This document shows, piece after piece, positions 12,617 through 25,379 of a stretch of DNA of 64,000 nucleotides. Origin of the DNA: Phlegmacium glaucopus. Its lineage: Eukaryota; Basidiomycota; Agaricomycetes; Agaricales; Cortinariaceae. Numbering within the stretch: position 1 is the first letter of the stretch; each line of letters begins with the position of its first letter. Where the stretch lies: the NCBI GenBank assembly GCA_015039465.1, contig MU130549.1, positions 245,930 to 309,929 on the forward strand, given 5' to 3'. The position numbers were made by a program, and so were the translations under genes. The notes under the pieces are model-generated. The model ran no database searches. It was not told where the DNA came from and was given only the letters and a program-made list of their open reading frames with translations.

Positions 12617-13133
12617 AAAAGTCGTGTAATAACCATCAATAGACAGAAGATAAGAGAATAAAGATATGTTGTACTCCGTTGACGGTTAACAACGGAGCAT
12701 CATGATGAAGACATGATGCCAAACAAAGGACACCTATTAAAGAAATCCTCGTGACCTTCAATTCTATTAAATAAATTTACTGGTATATAGGTCTGTAAAT
12801 ACATGGAAGGCCAGAGTGCAATTATTAAATTAATGGCAGTCAAGTCTTATAGGAAATTTCTGTGGCGAAGGCGCTAAGGACACTCATTGTCACGTCACGT
12901 ACATGTGATGTAGTGATCAATCATTTTATCATACGCCGTTTTGTTTGGGACTCAAAGTACTCAAACCTCATTTTGACCTCTTCAGCCAGGTCTTTTTTTT
13001 TGTAGCTTTAGTGAATAGTCTGTATATGTCTAGTACCGTACTACTGGACAAACGGGGAACAAACAACCTTCAGAGAATCACTTCACACTACTTTTACTTA
13101 GTGAAGAGGCAACAAAGCAATTACCGTATATTC
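12617..13133. other. Intergenic, upstream of the membrane-protein gene
   Basis: AT-rich region holding the presumed promoter of the minus-strand gene starting at 12616. No coding signal seen. Confidence 0.4.
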
Positions 13134-14013
13134 ATCAGGCTCCTAAAAGCAGCCACTCGTCTCGCGAGCTATTCTCACTATGGGGGAGCTTATCTAATAA
13201 TTGATGGCTGAAATAAACAAAATAAGGTCTCGAGCTCCCGAGAGAGCGGCTGCCGGAAAAGTTGGTCGGTGATCTCGGAGACCGCTGATTAACCCCAAGG
13301 TTGGGTTCCAAATTTGGCAATGAGTGACAAGACGCTGATTCTAGTACGATAAAAATATAGCTACAAGTCAGCGCAGTAGCGCGTTGGAATTAAGTAGTCC
13401 ATGTAGCAACCCTCCATGTCATATAAAATAATGTGTGCATACATGTTCTGTTTAAGAACTCAACTTTGCCTGTACAAGGGCACAGACCTCCTGGATGGTC
13501 CATTCCCCCCATGTTTTATGTGGTGAATGTGCACTTTCCAGTTCCATTTGGAATTGTGCTCATAAGGCTCATAAGTACTTAGTTTTCGTATCATATTCAA
13601 GTTTTCGTGTCTAGTATCTACATATTGCTTGTGACGAAAATGTGACACGACTGCTTGGCGAACCCAACCTTGGGGTTAGTGGTCTCCGAGATCACCGACC
13701 AACTTTTCCGGCAGCCGCTCTCTCGGGAGCTCGAGACCTTACAGGGTCTTGCAATATGGTTTGCACAAAAAATTCGCTGCAGTGTTTGATGTGACTGACA
13801 GCCACACGGTGAAGCTACTTGAAGGCCAAGATCCGACCATCTATACCTCATTCGATTGACAGGCGGTCACATCATAACGCTTCGCTACAATTTTTATGTG
13901 CAAACCATATTGCAAGACCCTGTAGTTTTGTTTATTTCAGCCATCAATTATTAGATAAGCTCACTCATAGTAAGAATAGCTCGCAAGACGAGCAGCTGCT
14001 CTTAGGAGCCTGT
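13134..14013. repeat. Foldback element with ~185-bp inverted arms
   Basis: The sequence at about 13134-13316 recurs as its reverse complement at about 13655-14013, separated by ~340 bp of unique sequence. Matching landmarks are GAGCTCGAGACCT, CAGCCATCAATTATTAGATAAGCTC and TCTTAGGAGCCTG (with point differences). The right arm is longer only because a 181-bp element (13742-13922) has inserted into it. No coding capacity; a non-autonomous, palindromic transposon remnant is the simplest reading. Confidence 0.8.
13742..13922. mobile_element. TA-flanked MITE nested in the foldback arm
   Basis: 181 bp with ~55-bp terminal inverted repeats beginning CAGGGTCTTGCAATATGG and ending in its complement, flanked on both sides by TA (13740-13741 and 13923-13924). 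The allelic empty site is visible in the left arm of the surrounding foldback, where the sequence runs through without the insert. TA duplication with CAG-initial ends is typical of Tc1/mariner/pogo-type MITEs. Confidence 0.82.
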
Positions 14014-14543
14014 ATGCAGAGTGCTAAATCTACTATATACACCTCAGATTTCCTCATGGATGATGGTTTATGTATTACTTCCCAAATAGGGTCGAAACCA
14101 CCAGTTAGCTGTGGTTCAGTTAAAACGGTTAATTTTTCGGTTTGGTTAGCCAGACCACGCCGAACTTCGGCAACACCTACTGCTGGTGATTCCGGATCAC
14201 TTCGTCCAGTTAACCGTCAGCAACGAGGGGCCATCGCTCGTTAAATGCCCCCAAGTGATTCCCAAACTTCGACCCGAGATCCATGCAAGGAAAATAGAGA
14301 GGACAACTTGGGGACCTTGTATATATATACATTATTAGTGTAAGATTGATTTCTCACCATGGGGAACAATGAACCTTCGGCGAACTTTCGAACCAGGGGG
14401 ACGGTGACAGTTCTAGAGCCATGTGTATGGGATCAATACAGATGCCGGGGGAGGCATTTGGTAGAAACTCACATCCAAATAGATTTTCACAGCGAACCTC
14501 AAGGAACCAAACCCATGCTCGCAGTGAACTTTGGCTTTAGCAG

Positions 14544-15394
14544 GATTTTGAAGAGGGTGAATTCAAGTGGCGAAAGAAAAACAAAGACCCTCCATTGTCG
14601 AGGCAGGACATACTGACGCAGTGCGCAAGCTATGCACTCAAAATGTTGTTCCACGGCGGCCTTCACACTCACGTTTTCGGTGCGCTCATTGCTCCAGTGA
14701 TCAGAGACGTTTTCCGCTGTGAGTCTCTGAGACCAATCAGTTTTGTAGCATCCCTAGCTGACCCTCCCCGTTTCTCCTAAGGCTACCGATGGCTATACGA
14801 GGAGGCAAAGGTCATTCACCGCGACATCAGCCTAAACAACCTCATGTACCGGAAGAAAGCAGACAATTCCGTATATGGCGTGCTCAGTGACTATGATTTG
14901 TCGCATTTGCTAACGAGACAGACCCCTGGGCCAACCTCGAAGCAGCGCACTGGGACCAAACCGTATATGGCCATTGATCTCCTTCAACCTTCCCCTCCAA
15001 ACCATCTATACCATCACGATCTTGAGTCACTCTTCTACGTCATTGTCATTCTCACATCTAGGTACCATAAAGGTCAAAAAATAAACGAAAATCCGCCGCA
15101 TCAAGCCTGGTTCGACCTCAGAGCGGAAGCCTTGGTGACAGAAAAGTTGTATTTCTGAGCTTACCAACACCGCAGCCTACCTCAGACTTTCAACACATCA
15201 TGATTTGGACTTCACAAATGAGTTGGATGTTCCAGGATGGTTTTCAGGCGCGCAGGAGGCATGAAGACAATATCAACTTGGCGAAAATATGGCCATCCAA
15301 TGAAAATAAGGATATTCTTATATTTGATGAATTGACTCTTGGAGGACATGTAGACTTTGATAAATTTGCTCGAATCCTTGCTGAGCCTGGATAG
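14544..15394 (+). pseudogene. FunK1-family (fungal-type) protein kinase, internally deleted
   Basis: Reads DFEEGEFKWRKKNKDPPLSRQ, then ASYALKMLFHGGLHTHVFGALI, both typical of the FunK1 N-terminal half. It jumps within a few residues to RDVFRC|YRWLYEEAKVIHRDISLNNLMY, with a good intron at 14719-14781. FunK1 proteins normally have well over 100 residues between these blocks, so part of the kinase fold is missing. Downstream, VYGVLSDYDL, RTGTKP and YHHDLESLFYV are intact, but the frame is lost near 15140-15200 before the C-terminal block DELTLGGHVDFDKFARIL. Deletion plus frame break argue for a pseudogene; a short unusual splice isoform is less likely. The upstream start was not identified. Confidence 0.75.
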
Positions 15395-18191
15395 CATAGT
15401 AGCTGAGAATTAGTAATGATCATGCAGATCCTAATATTATTGACCATCCACTGAGGTTCCTGTATAGTATATACTACACTGTACGCAAGCACTCGAGCCC
15501 TAAGCCACGATTAATAATGTTAGGCGCTTTCCGATAATGATATTAGGACGGGGACAACGTATATATATATACCACAGATGCAATTACAATATTTTACGCT
15601 CTCGGGCCCAGAGTCATCAAAAGCGATTGAAGAATGAGATTATATTTGGGACGGAATACAGTAAAATATATTATCTGCAGGAGTTCCGAAAAAGCTCTTC
15701 CACTGGGTGGGTATATCTAAAAGGCTCTTTTTCCAAATAAACGCTTGAGCATGAAGAGATCATCGCTTATGTTTTCGAGAATCTTCCTATTTGAGAATCT
15801 CTAGAACAAGACCTCCGGCCCCATGCGGCGTGCCTGGTGATTTCAAACTCAGTGCCTTCAAGCGCTCTCGGAGTTCTCGGGCGCGGGCGTAATACCATTG
15901 TCGCCGAATGCAAACCCCGATTAAAGGGTCCACACACAAGGATGAACTTCACATCGAAAAAAAATCCCTGTCCCACCCCGACTTCGACCCATTCCCTAAA
16001 CTCTGAACCGGACTATCCGTTTCTCTTCTATGGAACGTAGAACCAAACTCCCTGTTCAGTACGAGGAGGATCGATCGAATCTGTACGATTTTTGTATAAA
16101 AGTGGCGATGGCCAAGTTGATTGGCATTAAGGGCTTTAAATCCCCCTTTAGTTAGACGCTTCGCCAAGACAAATATGGCTCGGGTTTTTGCGAAAACTGC
16201 TACTTTAGTCTCACAGAAAGAACCCTCCCCCGCACTCACGTTTCACCGGGTGGGTGGGAGTTTTGATGAACCTAACCTGCTACTTGGCTTCCAATGATAT
16301 ACAAGCTACATTGGAAACGATCAATATGTCACGACATATGAGCTTGATTATCAGCTTAATAATCTCTTCAAATGTCAGTCCCAAATTCCACTGGAAGCGT
16401 TTCGCCGAGGCCGAGGCTAAAAATACTTCAGATCGAGGACATGGACCCATATGCCTATCACCATATCAGGAAGCTATTTATGGTGCACGAGTCAACTCTA
16501 CTTACTTATGGGTTATCACGTCTGACAGGAAAATTTCCTCAATGTGTTGGAGATTTAGCACAGCCTGTCGCTGTCATGCAAAACTTTCGTGAAAGTTCTG
16601 CTCAGAGCAGTCAACCTCGATGGAGATTGAAACAAGGGTCTTTCCGGCTCCTTTTTAAGGACAAAGCCTCACTGTGCGTATTGTATAAATTTATTAGCTG
16701 GGAAATAATTGTGCTACCAACCCAATGGTTGTCGACAACGGCACCTTTGTCCTCTTCTTCGCCTTCTGCCAAAAAAAAAACAAGCACCAAAAGCTTCGAT
16801 TACCGATCTATCGCATAAATCTTGTTGAAGTGCCAGAGATAACAAGACAGGTGTCATAAGTGCTTGTATATATCCCGTCACCATCACTCAATACTGGACT
16901 TCTTGACAGATGTTGATTGGCTCATTTTGCTGGCGGGCGCCAATAAATTCCGAGCCGACAGCAAGCTTTCTCACCTGCTCACTCATAGATCTGACAAATA
17001 ACAGAGGAAAGTACTAATTAAATCACTTCTATACTTGCGTGAAATAATATTCGTTTCTCGGCCTTAGAATTACCCTTGGGTGGATTTGTGTCTGGCTTTC
17101 TGGCTGTTATTACGCCAATGTCTTCATTCGGATACTATGCTTGAGTTTAGAAACTTACTCTAGGATCCCATTCCGTCGACTACCAGCGTATCTTAACTCA
17201 GCATATTTGTCGATCGGCTTGTGCAACGAGGGCAATCTCCTACCTTTCTCGTCGTCCACATTCGCATTGTTCAATGATACAATCCTGCCGATTAAACTAC
17301 ATTACTCAAATTACCACCTTGTCACTGTCCGCTTTCCATATACCAAGAACACTAGAACTTGTGTACTGTGTACCTTCCCTGAGCTCCAACTTCCAATCGA
17401 AGAACTGTTTTTTTATAAGACCCATTATTTCCCTGGAATCATTTTTCAGGGTGCCTCGTATGAAGAATTCATCATCGCGGAAACTGGTTAGCATACTATA
17501 ATGAAAAAAGGGTCAATGGACGGATGGATTACCATGTAAGCCTTTAAAATTGTCTATGGTGCATATTGAGTTTTCACATAACTGGCCTAGTAGTTTCAAC
17601 CCGGATTTTTCAATAATATTGATGTTATGGTCATCGAGCCTCGACTCGGAGTCTTGGAGGTACAGCCTAAATTAATATAGCAGCGTGTTTCTCTGACTAT
17701 TGTGAACTGAGGTAGTCATGGTAAGTAAGGCCAGCAAGCCTCTGTCCTGTCGTACCTACTGCTCTCTAGCTTACTTCTGACAGTTGGAGGGCTTTTGAAG
17801 TTTGCGCTACGCCTGTGCACGTATCAATACGGTATACTTCGTTTCAATATCCAGTGCACTGCTTGGTTGACCCCGTGTGCCGTTTTACCCCAAGTTCTGA
17901 GTCCCAAATCCGCAAAAAACAGACTTTTTGGGTGAATCGTATGGAGAAGAAAGACAGGTATAATTCAACCCCGCAGACTTCCGCAGATAACCGTGACATA
18001 ATATTAATAAATAAAGGGCCTGTCGCCATGGTTGTTGATCAAATTCGGACTGATCCGATCAATTCTTTTTAAATATGTGAGTTACCGTGAGGTACATAAA
18101 ATTTTGCCAATGTATGTACTTAAGAGACCTACCTTCAAGCATAGAGTTCTTGGTTCCTTTGCGCTTCACCATCGTTAGATCATCACCCACA
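15395..18191. other. Gene-poor region with unrecognised ORF fragments
   Basis: Short ORFs on both strands (for example 16372-16818 + and 16239-15767 -) change frame often and match nothing I can name. They may be degraded gene or transposon remnants. No supported gene. Confidence 0.4.
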
Positions 18192-18932
18192 ATGCAGCTA
18201 TCGCGATCTTATGATAGAAAGAAACCCAGAGGCGCTCTCCAACAACCACAAGGTGCACGCCTCAAGTGCAGGACAGCTGTCCTTGGACGTGTATTAAACG
18301 ATAATGTCACTTCGTTGACGCAGAATGCCTCACCTTTACGGCAAGTTCGCGCTTTGCCTGCCGTTCCTACTTGTCCTACCAGTGCGCGTACAAACCGCAC
18401 GTCGCCGCTATCACAAAGCGCACACGGTAGACGACCTCTGCCATGCTGTCCTACCTCCTCCCCGCTAAATTCCCCCTCATCATCAACCCAATTCGTTGCT
18501 CCTACTATTGAGATTCCGTCAGCTGGCGATCATTCCCCGCCTGTGGCTTTTTCTATTCCCCCCACTACGCGCAGCAGCCCTTCACCACCACTTCCGAAAG
18601 GTCTGGTCGGAAATCAATTCGGACTAAGGATATACAAGGATCCTTCATTTGTCCTTGAACCGATGGAATTCGAATATCCCAGGAGATGTTCTGACTTTGA
18701 CTGCACGACTGAGGACGATGAAGATGAAGACGCAGACATAATGGAACCGTATCAACCAAAAAGAGTCGAATATAAGAAACCTACCAACTGCCGTGGTATG
18801 TTCGCCAAGAGGACAATTCCTCGTCAGCCTACCTCCAGTTCTCCGCCAACCACGAAATGGGTTAAAGAAAAGAAGGGTCAAAGAGCAACTATAACTGACT
18901 ATGAAGTCCTTGATTTGTTGCGATCCCTGTAA
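18192..18932 (+). CDS. Proline/serine-rich basic protein, unknown function
   Basis: Single-exon ORF of 246 aa from the ATG at 18192 (an in-frame extension to 18087 lacks conservation clues). The N-terminus is basic, the middle rich in Ser/Pro/Thr, then comes an acidic stretch (TTEDDEDEDAD, residues ~175-185) and a basic C-terminus ending DYEVLDLLRSL. No signal peptide or membrane helix. Composition suggests a disordered nuclear protein, but no family is recognised. Codon use and length make it more likely real than chance. Confidence 0.5.
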   Translation: MQLSRSYDRKKPRGALQQPQGARLKCRTAVLGRVLNDNVTSLTQNASPLRQVRALPAVPTCPTSARTNRTSPLSQSAHGRRPLPCCPTSSPLNSPSSSTQFVAPTIEIPSAGDHSPPVAFSIPPTTRSSPSPPLPKGLVGNQFGLRIYKDPSFVLEPMEFEYPRRCSDFDCTTEDDEDEDADIMEPYQPKRVEYKKPTNCRGMFAKRTIPRQPTSSSPPTTKWVKEKKGQRATITDYEVLDLLRSL

Positions 18933-20414
18933 AATCCTACTTTTCGTTCGTTTACCTTTACCTCCAACATTATTCCTTATCTCCAGCATCCACTATCACA
19001 TTCGTTTTCGCGTTATTCGTAGACATATTCATGTCACATGCACTGTCCTTTTCTTCTGATTTCCATATCATATAGATTGGTGATCAGTGTGGCAAGCCGG
19101 AGTAATTGAGCAGATCACTTTTGTGGGTGATCTACTGTGATCTAATGTGGATCCTTAATGGTCCCCCGTTTCAAATTCGGAACCAGATTTTTTATCGACT
19201 TCGGCGTTCGGTGTCAAGGAGATAAACGGTCGGGAGTTTGAAACACCGGTCACACCAGGACTCATGATATATACGTATATGGACTTCACCAAGAACCATC
19301 TCTAACTTCACATGAATATTGTTGAAACAAATTAGAAAGCTCGTGATCAGTATTACAAGTCAGTGCGACGAAGATTGATTCCGCGCAAACGGATGGGGAT
19401 GCGCATAATTGTATAGTGAGAATCCGAAAGGTAAGTACGAATGGCTCATTGTGCACGGTCATGTCAATCAGAATTAGTCCGCAGGTGAGCCGTTGGAAAG
19501 CCTTTTGGGTGCCAAAATACAACATATCCGTCGTCATTGGCATCTGCCTTAGGGACGCTAGCCTGGGTGTGAATCCAAAGGACCCGGAAACTCGAGGAAA
19601 AGTTTTAACCGATGGTGGGTCGCCAAGGCCTTCACATTTGACATGCTCATGATAATCTTGGCACTGATGATCAGAAAGACTTCCAATGTATTTTGCAATC
19701 ATGAGACCGCCATGTTACTATTAGACGAGATCAATCGATATAGAAAGGTCAAGAGGAGCATTGGTAACACAAATCCTTTCCATTCTAACTCACCCATGGT
19801 TTTCTCATGTTTAAGTGCCACAATTCGCTATCAACGCCAGCCCACCCCACTGCTATCTCTTCTGGCTTTCTTCCTAACATTGGGTTCTACCCTCTCCCAG
19901 GCTCTATTTGATTTCACTTCCAGCTGTAATTTTTGCAATCCACAACCCCAACTTCCAATGAACCAAGATCGTTCCATCATGTAGACTCTGAAATGTAAAG
20001 ATGGTATTAGATCTCGTGTGCGCTCACCTTGATAAGCAGCTTGTGAGGTAGAATGCAAGCGTCTCATATTTTCAACTTGCTCGAATGATATCGATGTGGA
20101 TTCGAATGATACAACTGCACGAATTAGTATTAGTAGTGACAACTGCAGGGGTCCTGACTGAACAAAGCATCATTCAAAGCTTGCAGTTGCGCATCACGAC
20201 AAGACGAGTAGTACGCCGCGTTTGTGAAGTAAAAGTAATTAAGCGGATCCTCAAGGACTTGGTTGTGGTTATGAGAAGAGAAGAGGAGAGACCTGAAGTT
20301 GAAAGTTTTTGTGGACGTTGTTTGGCTGTCATGTGCCACGCGCGCCAAAGGCCTTTCCCTTTACCCCGCCAGCTTCCTTTTCTCCTCACCTTTTTTCTCC
20401 CATAAGCGCGATAG
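18933..20414. other. Intergenic region upstream of SET1
   Basis: Contains the SET1 promoter region. Minus-strand frames between about 20348 and 19830 have GT/AG-like boundaries and could be a small divergent gene, but I cannot name a family and do not assert it. Confidence 0.35.
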
Positions 20415-23400
20415 ATGTCCGGCAAGGCCCCTCCTAAAGGCCCGAGAGCCTTGTTGGGTACCCAGCTTGGCTCTTCGTCGAGTCCTACTTCTTCGGCGTC
20501 TCTGGGGTCTTCTACACACTCGCACCAACACCTGCTTCACACCCAACCACAACCTCAACGACCTCCACCCAGCGGTCCGACCTCAACTATTAATACAAGA
20601 ATAGGAGCAACACCCCCAACGGGTCCACGTAGCCTCCAAATAGGTCGACCTCCACCAGGGCCAAAATACGCACTGAACAGCCATACGCCTTCATCAACTC
20701 CTAATGGGCTTGGTCCTCATTCATTGCAGAGTAATCGATTTCCTGTCTCGATTAAAGGTAAAAAACGTGATATTGGGACAAGTAGTGGGGTATGGATACT
20801 TTTCATTGCTTATAGCCGATCACTCATTTTACATCTCTTTATTTTTCTATTCTTCTTCACTTCGTGGTAGAACAACAATACTTGGCAATCGAATCACCTG
20901 CAGCCTAATGGCAGCCAAGATTCTGACCATAAACCAAGCAATGGTGTGGCATCTTCCAGTAGTAGTCCTGGGTGCAGGCCACCCACAGCCCTACCATTGT
21001 CACCAATAGTCATCACCAGACCAGGCGAATTGAAGCATGACCGACTAGCAGTAACAATACCTATGCAGCCCAGAGGTCTTCCTAGGGATCGTCCAACACC
21101 TCTACTGCCATTGGAACCACCTCCTCCCCCTCCTCCCCCAAATTATGACCCCCCACCACCGCCTCCACCACCGCCTCCGCCATCCTCTCCGTCAATGGAA
21201 GTAGAGATTCAACCGCCACCCCCGCGACCGTTGTATCTACTTCTTCCAATGGAATCGGATATTCAACCACCACCACCGGCTATGGAACCCTCGGATTCAT
21301 GTCCAATACCTCCTCTTTCTCCCCCGCCTGATTCGCCACCACCACCGCTACTACCACCTTTACCGCCAGTATCATCGCCGCCGCCTCTACCACAGTCGTG
21401 TTGCCCTTCTCCGCCAGCGCCTCCATCACCACCTCCTTCGGAGCCTCCCACATTACCACCACCACCCCCAGAACCTCCATTGTTACCGCCAACCTCAGGT
21501 CACCCATCACCGCCACCCTTGGAAACCTCTTTACTACCATCACCTTCAGAACCATCGTTGCCGACAACTTCAGAACAGTCGTCACTAGTCCCATGCTCTG
21601 AAGCCCTATCACAATCCTCGCTATCTCCTATTCCTCAAGAGCGTTCCCAACAGCCCCCAACTAGTGATCCCTCACGTCCGCTATCACCAAAATCAGTAAT
21701 ACTTCCACCTGAAAGTTTCAGACCTTCCTCATTGCCACCACGCCCGCGTTCTTTTTCCCCTCCATGGGCTAACTCAAACCGCAGAAAAGATTCTTCATCT
21801 AGGAGTCGTCCACTCGAACCCGAACCTCCCAAGAAATTGTACTCTACACCTCCTCTACTACCATGGCCTCCACCTCGTTCAGAACTTCCACATCATCGAC
21901 CATTCAAAGTTCTTTACGATCCTGCAATTGATTCTCCCTTAAACTCTACTACTTCTTCCTTATCACATAACTCACAATCATATCCAGGTTACCGACCTCC
22001 ATCTTATTATCGCGCGCTGATGGAACATGTGCGGAAACATGCAAGTAGTGCTTCTATTGTTCAAGAGAGGATTAGAGGGAAGGGCAAGGGTAAAGAGATA
22101 CTTTACCGGTGTGAGGGTGAAGTCGTTGGTCCGGCTGAACCAGATGATGGAATGAAGGAAGAAGACATTGTTGTCAAGGACCCGAGAAAGGAAAAAAGTT
22201 TTAAGAAACCTCATCCTATCCGATCGCTGAAAACGGAGTTCATTGAGCTTCCTGGATACGAGGTAAGTTTAAGTTCTCTCTCTATTTCGCTGTACCCGAT
22301 ACCGCCGTCCCCATTGTCTTTTGGCCTCCCCTTTGTCATGGGTTTTGTCTGACGATACCTCCATTTAGTACGATGACAATTCAGCTGGTCCTCCTCCGCC
22401 CATTTCAGTCCTCATCACGGGCATATCTCCTCTGACATCCAATCAATCTCTACGACGGAATTTTCAACAATACGGAAATCTAGTATCCTTCGAGCCTCAA
22501 ATTGACAAAGAAAATGGAAGTGCTCTCGGTATTCTATTTCTAAAATTCGGTACACATGAGGAAGCCAAAAGATGTGTAGAGAAAGAACATGGGAGAAAGG
22601 GTGGTTTGATTTCATTGGGGAAACCAGGAGAGGTGGAGGAATGGAAAGCTGTTCTTGATGGCGAAGGCTCGAAGTTGAAGGCTGTTTTGAAAGGATTGGA
22701 GGAGAGGAAGAAGAGAGAAAAGGAGGACAAGAGAAGAGAGAAGGAGTGGGGTCCACCATTTCCTGCTAACGGCGTTGTGAACGCGGTCGCGAGTGGCAGC
22801 AGTTCAGCGACTGGAAAAGCCGGAAAAGCTGATACACCGCTTTCTGACAAACAAAGCCCCGCTCCACGTAAAGGGCCAAACCTTCCCCCTCATCCGAGGA
22901 GTTCACAACAGCGACCCCCAGATACCAATGGTCGTTCTACCTCTCGATCCGACCCTCCCGCTCTTGGCAAAGACAATACTTCTTCATCTTCAAAACCTCC
23001 GACAGGAGACTCTACACCCCAAAATAAACTCGACAACAAGGATAATGCAGAAATTATCAAACCCAAACTTCCAGCAGACCTTGATCCCATCACAGCTGCC
23101 CTTCAGAAAGCTCGAGAAAGCGTTAACACGATGGAACCCGGTCTGCCTAGTAGCATAAGTAATTCAAATGCAACTCGAGGTAGGAACATGCAGTCCAAGT
23201 ACGAAGGCTACAAAGTAAATACTTCTCGCTCTCCTTCTCCAATGCTGGACGCCCCTAGACCTGGAGCAAAATCAGTAGCGGATCGGGAGAAGGATCATGA
23301 AGAGGTCGTTCGACAGTTGGTGGATAACGGGCATGATCATGTTATGATCCCAGGTGGTGTGCAGTGGATGGCAACTGTGAAAGACGAAGATGTCACGGTT

Positions 23401-25379
23401 TTCTTTGACGGGTTCGATCTGGACAAGGTGAGTGATTTTTTTTGGTATATTTTCCAATGAAATTAAATAAAAGAATTTCTTCACGTTTATCATTTGTAAA
23501 AGATTCTGCGAGATCATACTGCTATCTATGTCACCTTTCGGAAACCCGGTGTTGCTCAACGTGCTGCGATGTTTCTTGGTTCTGGCCACAAGCAACTTGG
23601 ATATCAATTGGTCATCGTGACTGCCCACCAGCCTCCGGCTGACCCGACATCGACAAAGAAGACACATTGGGAGGAATGCGAGATGATTGCAGAGGCACAG
23701 AACTTGATTGTTCAAGAGCTGAGGAGTATGCTTGAAAAAGACATCTCGGAAAAACTTGTGGGACAGGAGTTGAAGAAATTTATTGTGGAGGAGCGGAGCA
23801 AAGCAACGAGCGCGCTGCAGAGAGAACAGAAGCCTCTTGAGAAGAAGGGGCTCAAGGGGCTTTCGTTTAAGAAGCAAGTGAAGGAGGTGAGGGTAGTGGA
23901 GGAGGAAAAGGAGGAGGAAGAGGAGGAGGAAGAGGAAGAGGAAGAGGAAGAAGAGACTGAGGAGGAGGAGGAGGAGGAGGAGGAGAGACCAAAGAAGAAG
24001 CGTAAAACGGAATTGGTGAAGAGGCCCAGAAAGGCCGTTGACGCCGAAGATCTCGAGTCGGAGGAAGAAGATGAAGAAGATTTGATCAAATTGGCTACCC
24101 TCGATCCAGATGGTGCCCGCAAGCGAGCTATCTCTGAAGATCGTGACGATGACGAGCCTATTAAAAAGAAACAGAAGATCATGAAAGTGGAAGTCAAGGG
24201 TAAGAAATCTAGAGTCAAACAAGATGCGACGGACGAAGTCGTTCTTGTTGACGCAGAATTGTACCAAGCTCCTGCTGTCACTCGTCTTTATACATCCGGT
24301 TTCGATTCTTCATTATCGCCCTCACGCTCGCCTTCACCGATACCAATACACAAACGCCGGAAGCGCCCCGTCACACCACCACCCCCGCCTCCGCCCCCTC
24401 CGCCCGAACCCGTTGGCCTTGGTCTGTGTGACGATGATGAAGATCTTTATTTCGCCAAACTCGCGTTATCGAATGAAATACCCGTTGCAGAGAAACTGCA
24501 GCCTCCACCTGCGTCTCCTGACGTACCAACATTTCGCAAACATGGATCCGGCAGTGCCCGTACAGAAGGGTATTATAAGATCACACATGCAGAAAAGGTG
24601 GCATACGTGGTGCAGTACCAAGCACGTGCAGCCAATACCGGATCTGCTCCTGCTCCTGTGGACGAACCGCAGCCACAGCACGTTACCTCCTCGCGGTCTA
24701 ATCGTGCTAATGCCAGACGCCGTGCTCAAGGCTTGGAAGAGATTAACCAAGTTCAACGAGCTGTAGCCCTATCCAAGGGTGAAAACGCTGCCAATGAACT
24801 CACTTTCAAGTTCAATCAATTGCAGACTAGAAAGAAGCATCTCCGATTTGCTCGTTCTCCTATTCATGACTGGGGTCTGTATGCCATGGAGAAGATTTCA
24901 AGAGGGGAGATGGTGATTGAGTACGTTGGAGAGGTTATTCGTGCGCAAGTTGCAGACAAGCGCGAGAAGGCCTACGAGCGTCAAGGTATCGGCAGTAGTT
25001 ATCTTTTTCGAATCGATGAAGATCTGGTGGTGGATGCAACCAAGAAGGGTAATCTAGGGTAAGCATTTCACTTCCGAAGTATCTGTTTTTCGTTCTGACT
25101 TTGACCAACCTTGCAGTCGACTAATCAATCACTCTTGTGACCCTAACTGCACGGCGAAAATCATCACGATAAGTGGAGAGAAGAAGATCGTTATTTATGC
25201 AAAACAGGAGATTGAATTGGGTGATGAGATCACTTATGGTGCGTTCAATCCATTCCTCAACTATATTCAATCTAACTTTTTCCACCCTTCACACACACAC
25301 AGACTATCATTTCCCTTTCGAGCAGGACAAAATTCCATGTTTATGTGGCTCTGCAAAGTGCCGTGGATACTTGAACTAG
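20415..25379 (+). CDS. set1: SET1 histone H3K4 methyltransferase (COMPASS catalytic subunit)
   Basis: Methylates H3 lysine 4 in COMPASS, in the nucleus. Six exons: 20415-20789, 20871-22262, 22369-23427, 23503-25058, 25117-25238 and 25303-25379 (4581 nt, 1526 aa). Residues ~200-400 are an extreme proline-rich region (runs of 8-11 Pro). An RRM begins near residue 600 ([20 protein letters not shown]). The part after ~943 has a conserved segment with [20 protein letters not shown], then an acidic Glu run (~1080-1105). The N-SET region and SET domain follow (~1389 on): [47 protein letters not shown], with post-[16 protein letters not shown] at the end. All catalytic and zinc-binding motifs look intact. 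Confidence 0.96.

Noticed and set aside
19831..20348. Small minus-strand gene divergent from SET1
   Set aside because: Plausible splice sites exist, but no conserved protein or clear start and stop could be supported.
23272..24267. 331-aa minus-strand ORF rich in Leu
   Set aside because: Antisense of the SET1 coding exon, created by its Glu-rich repeat.
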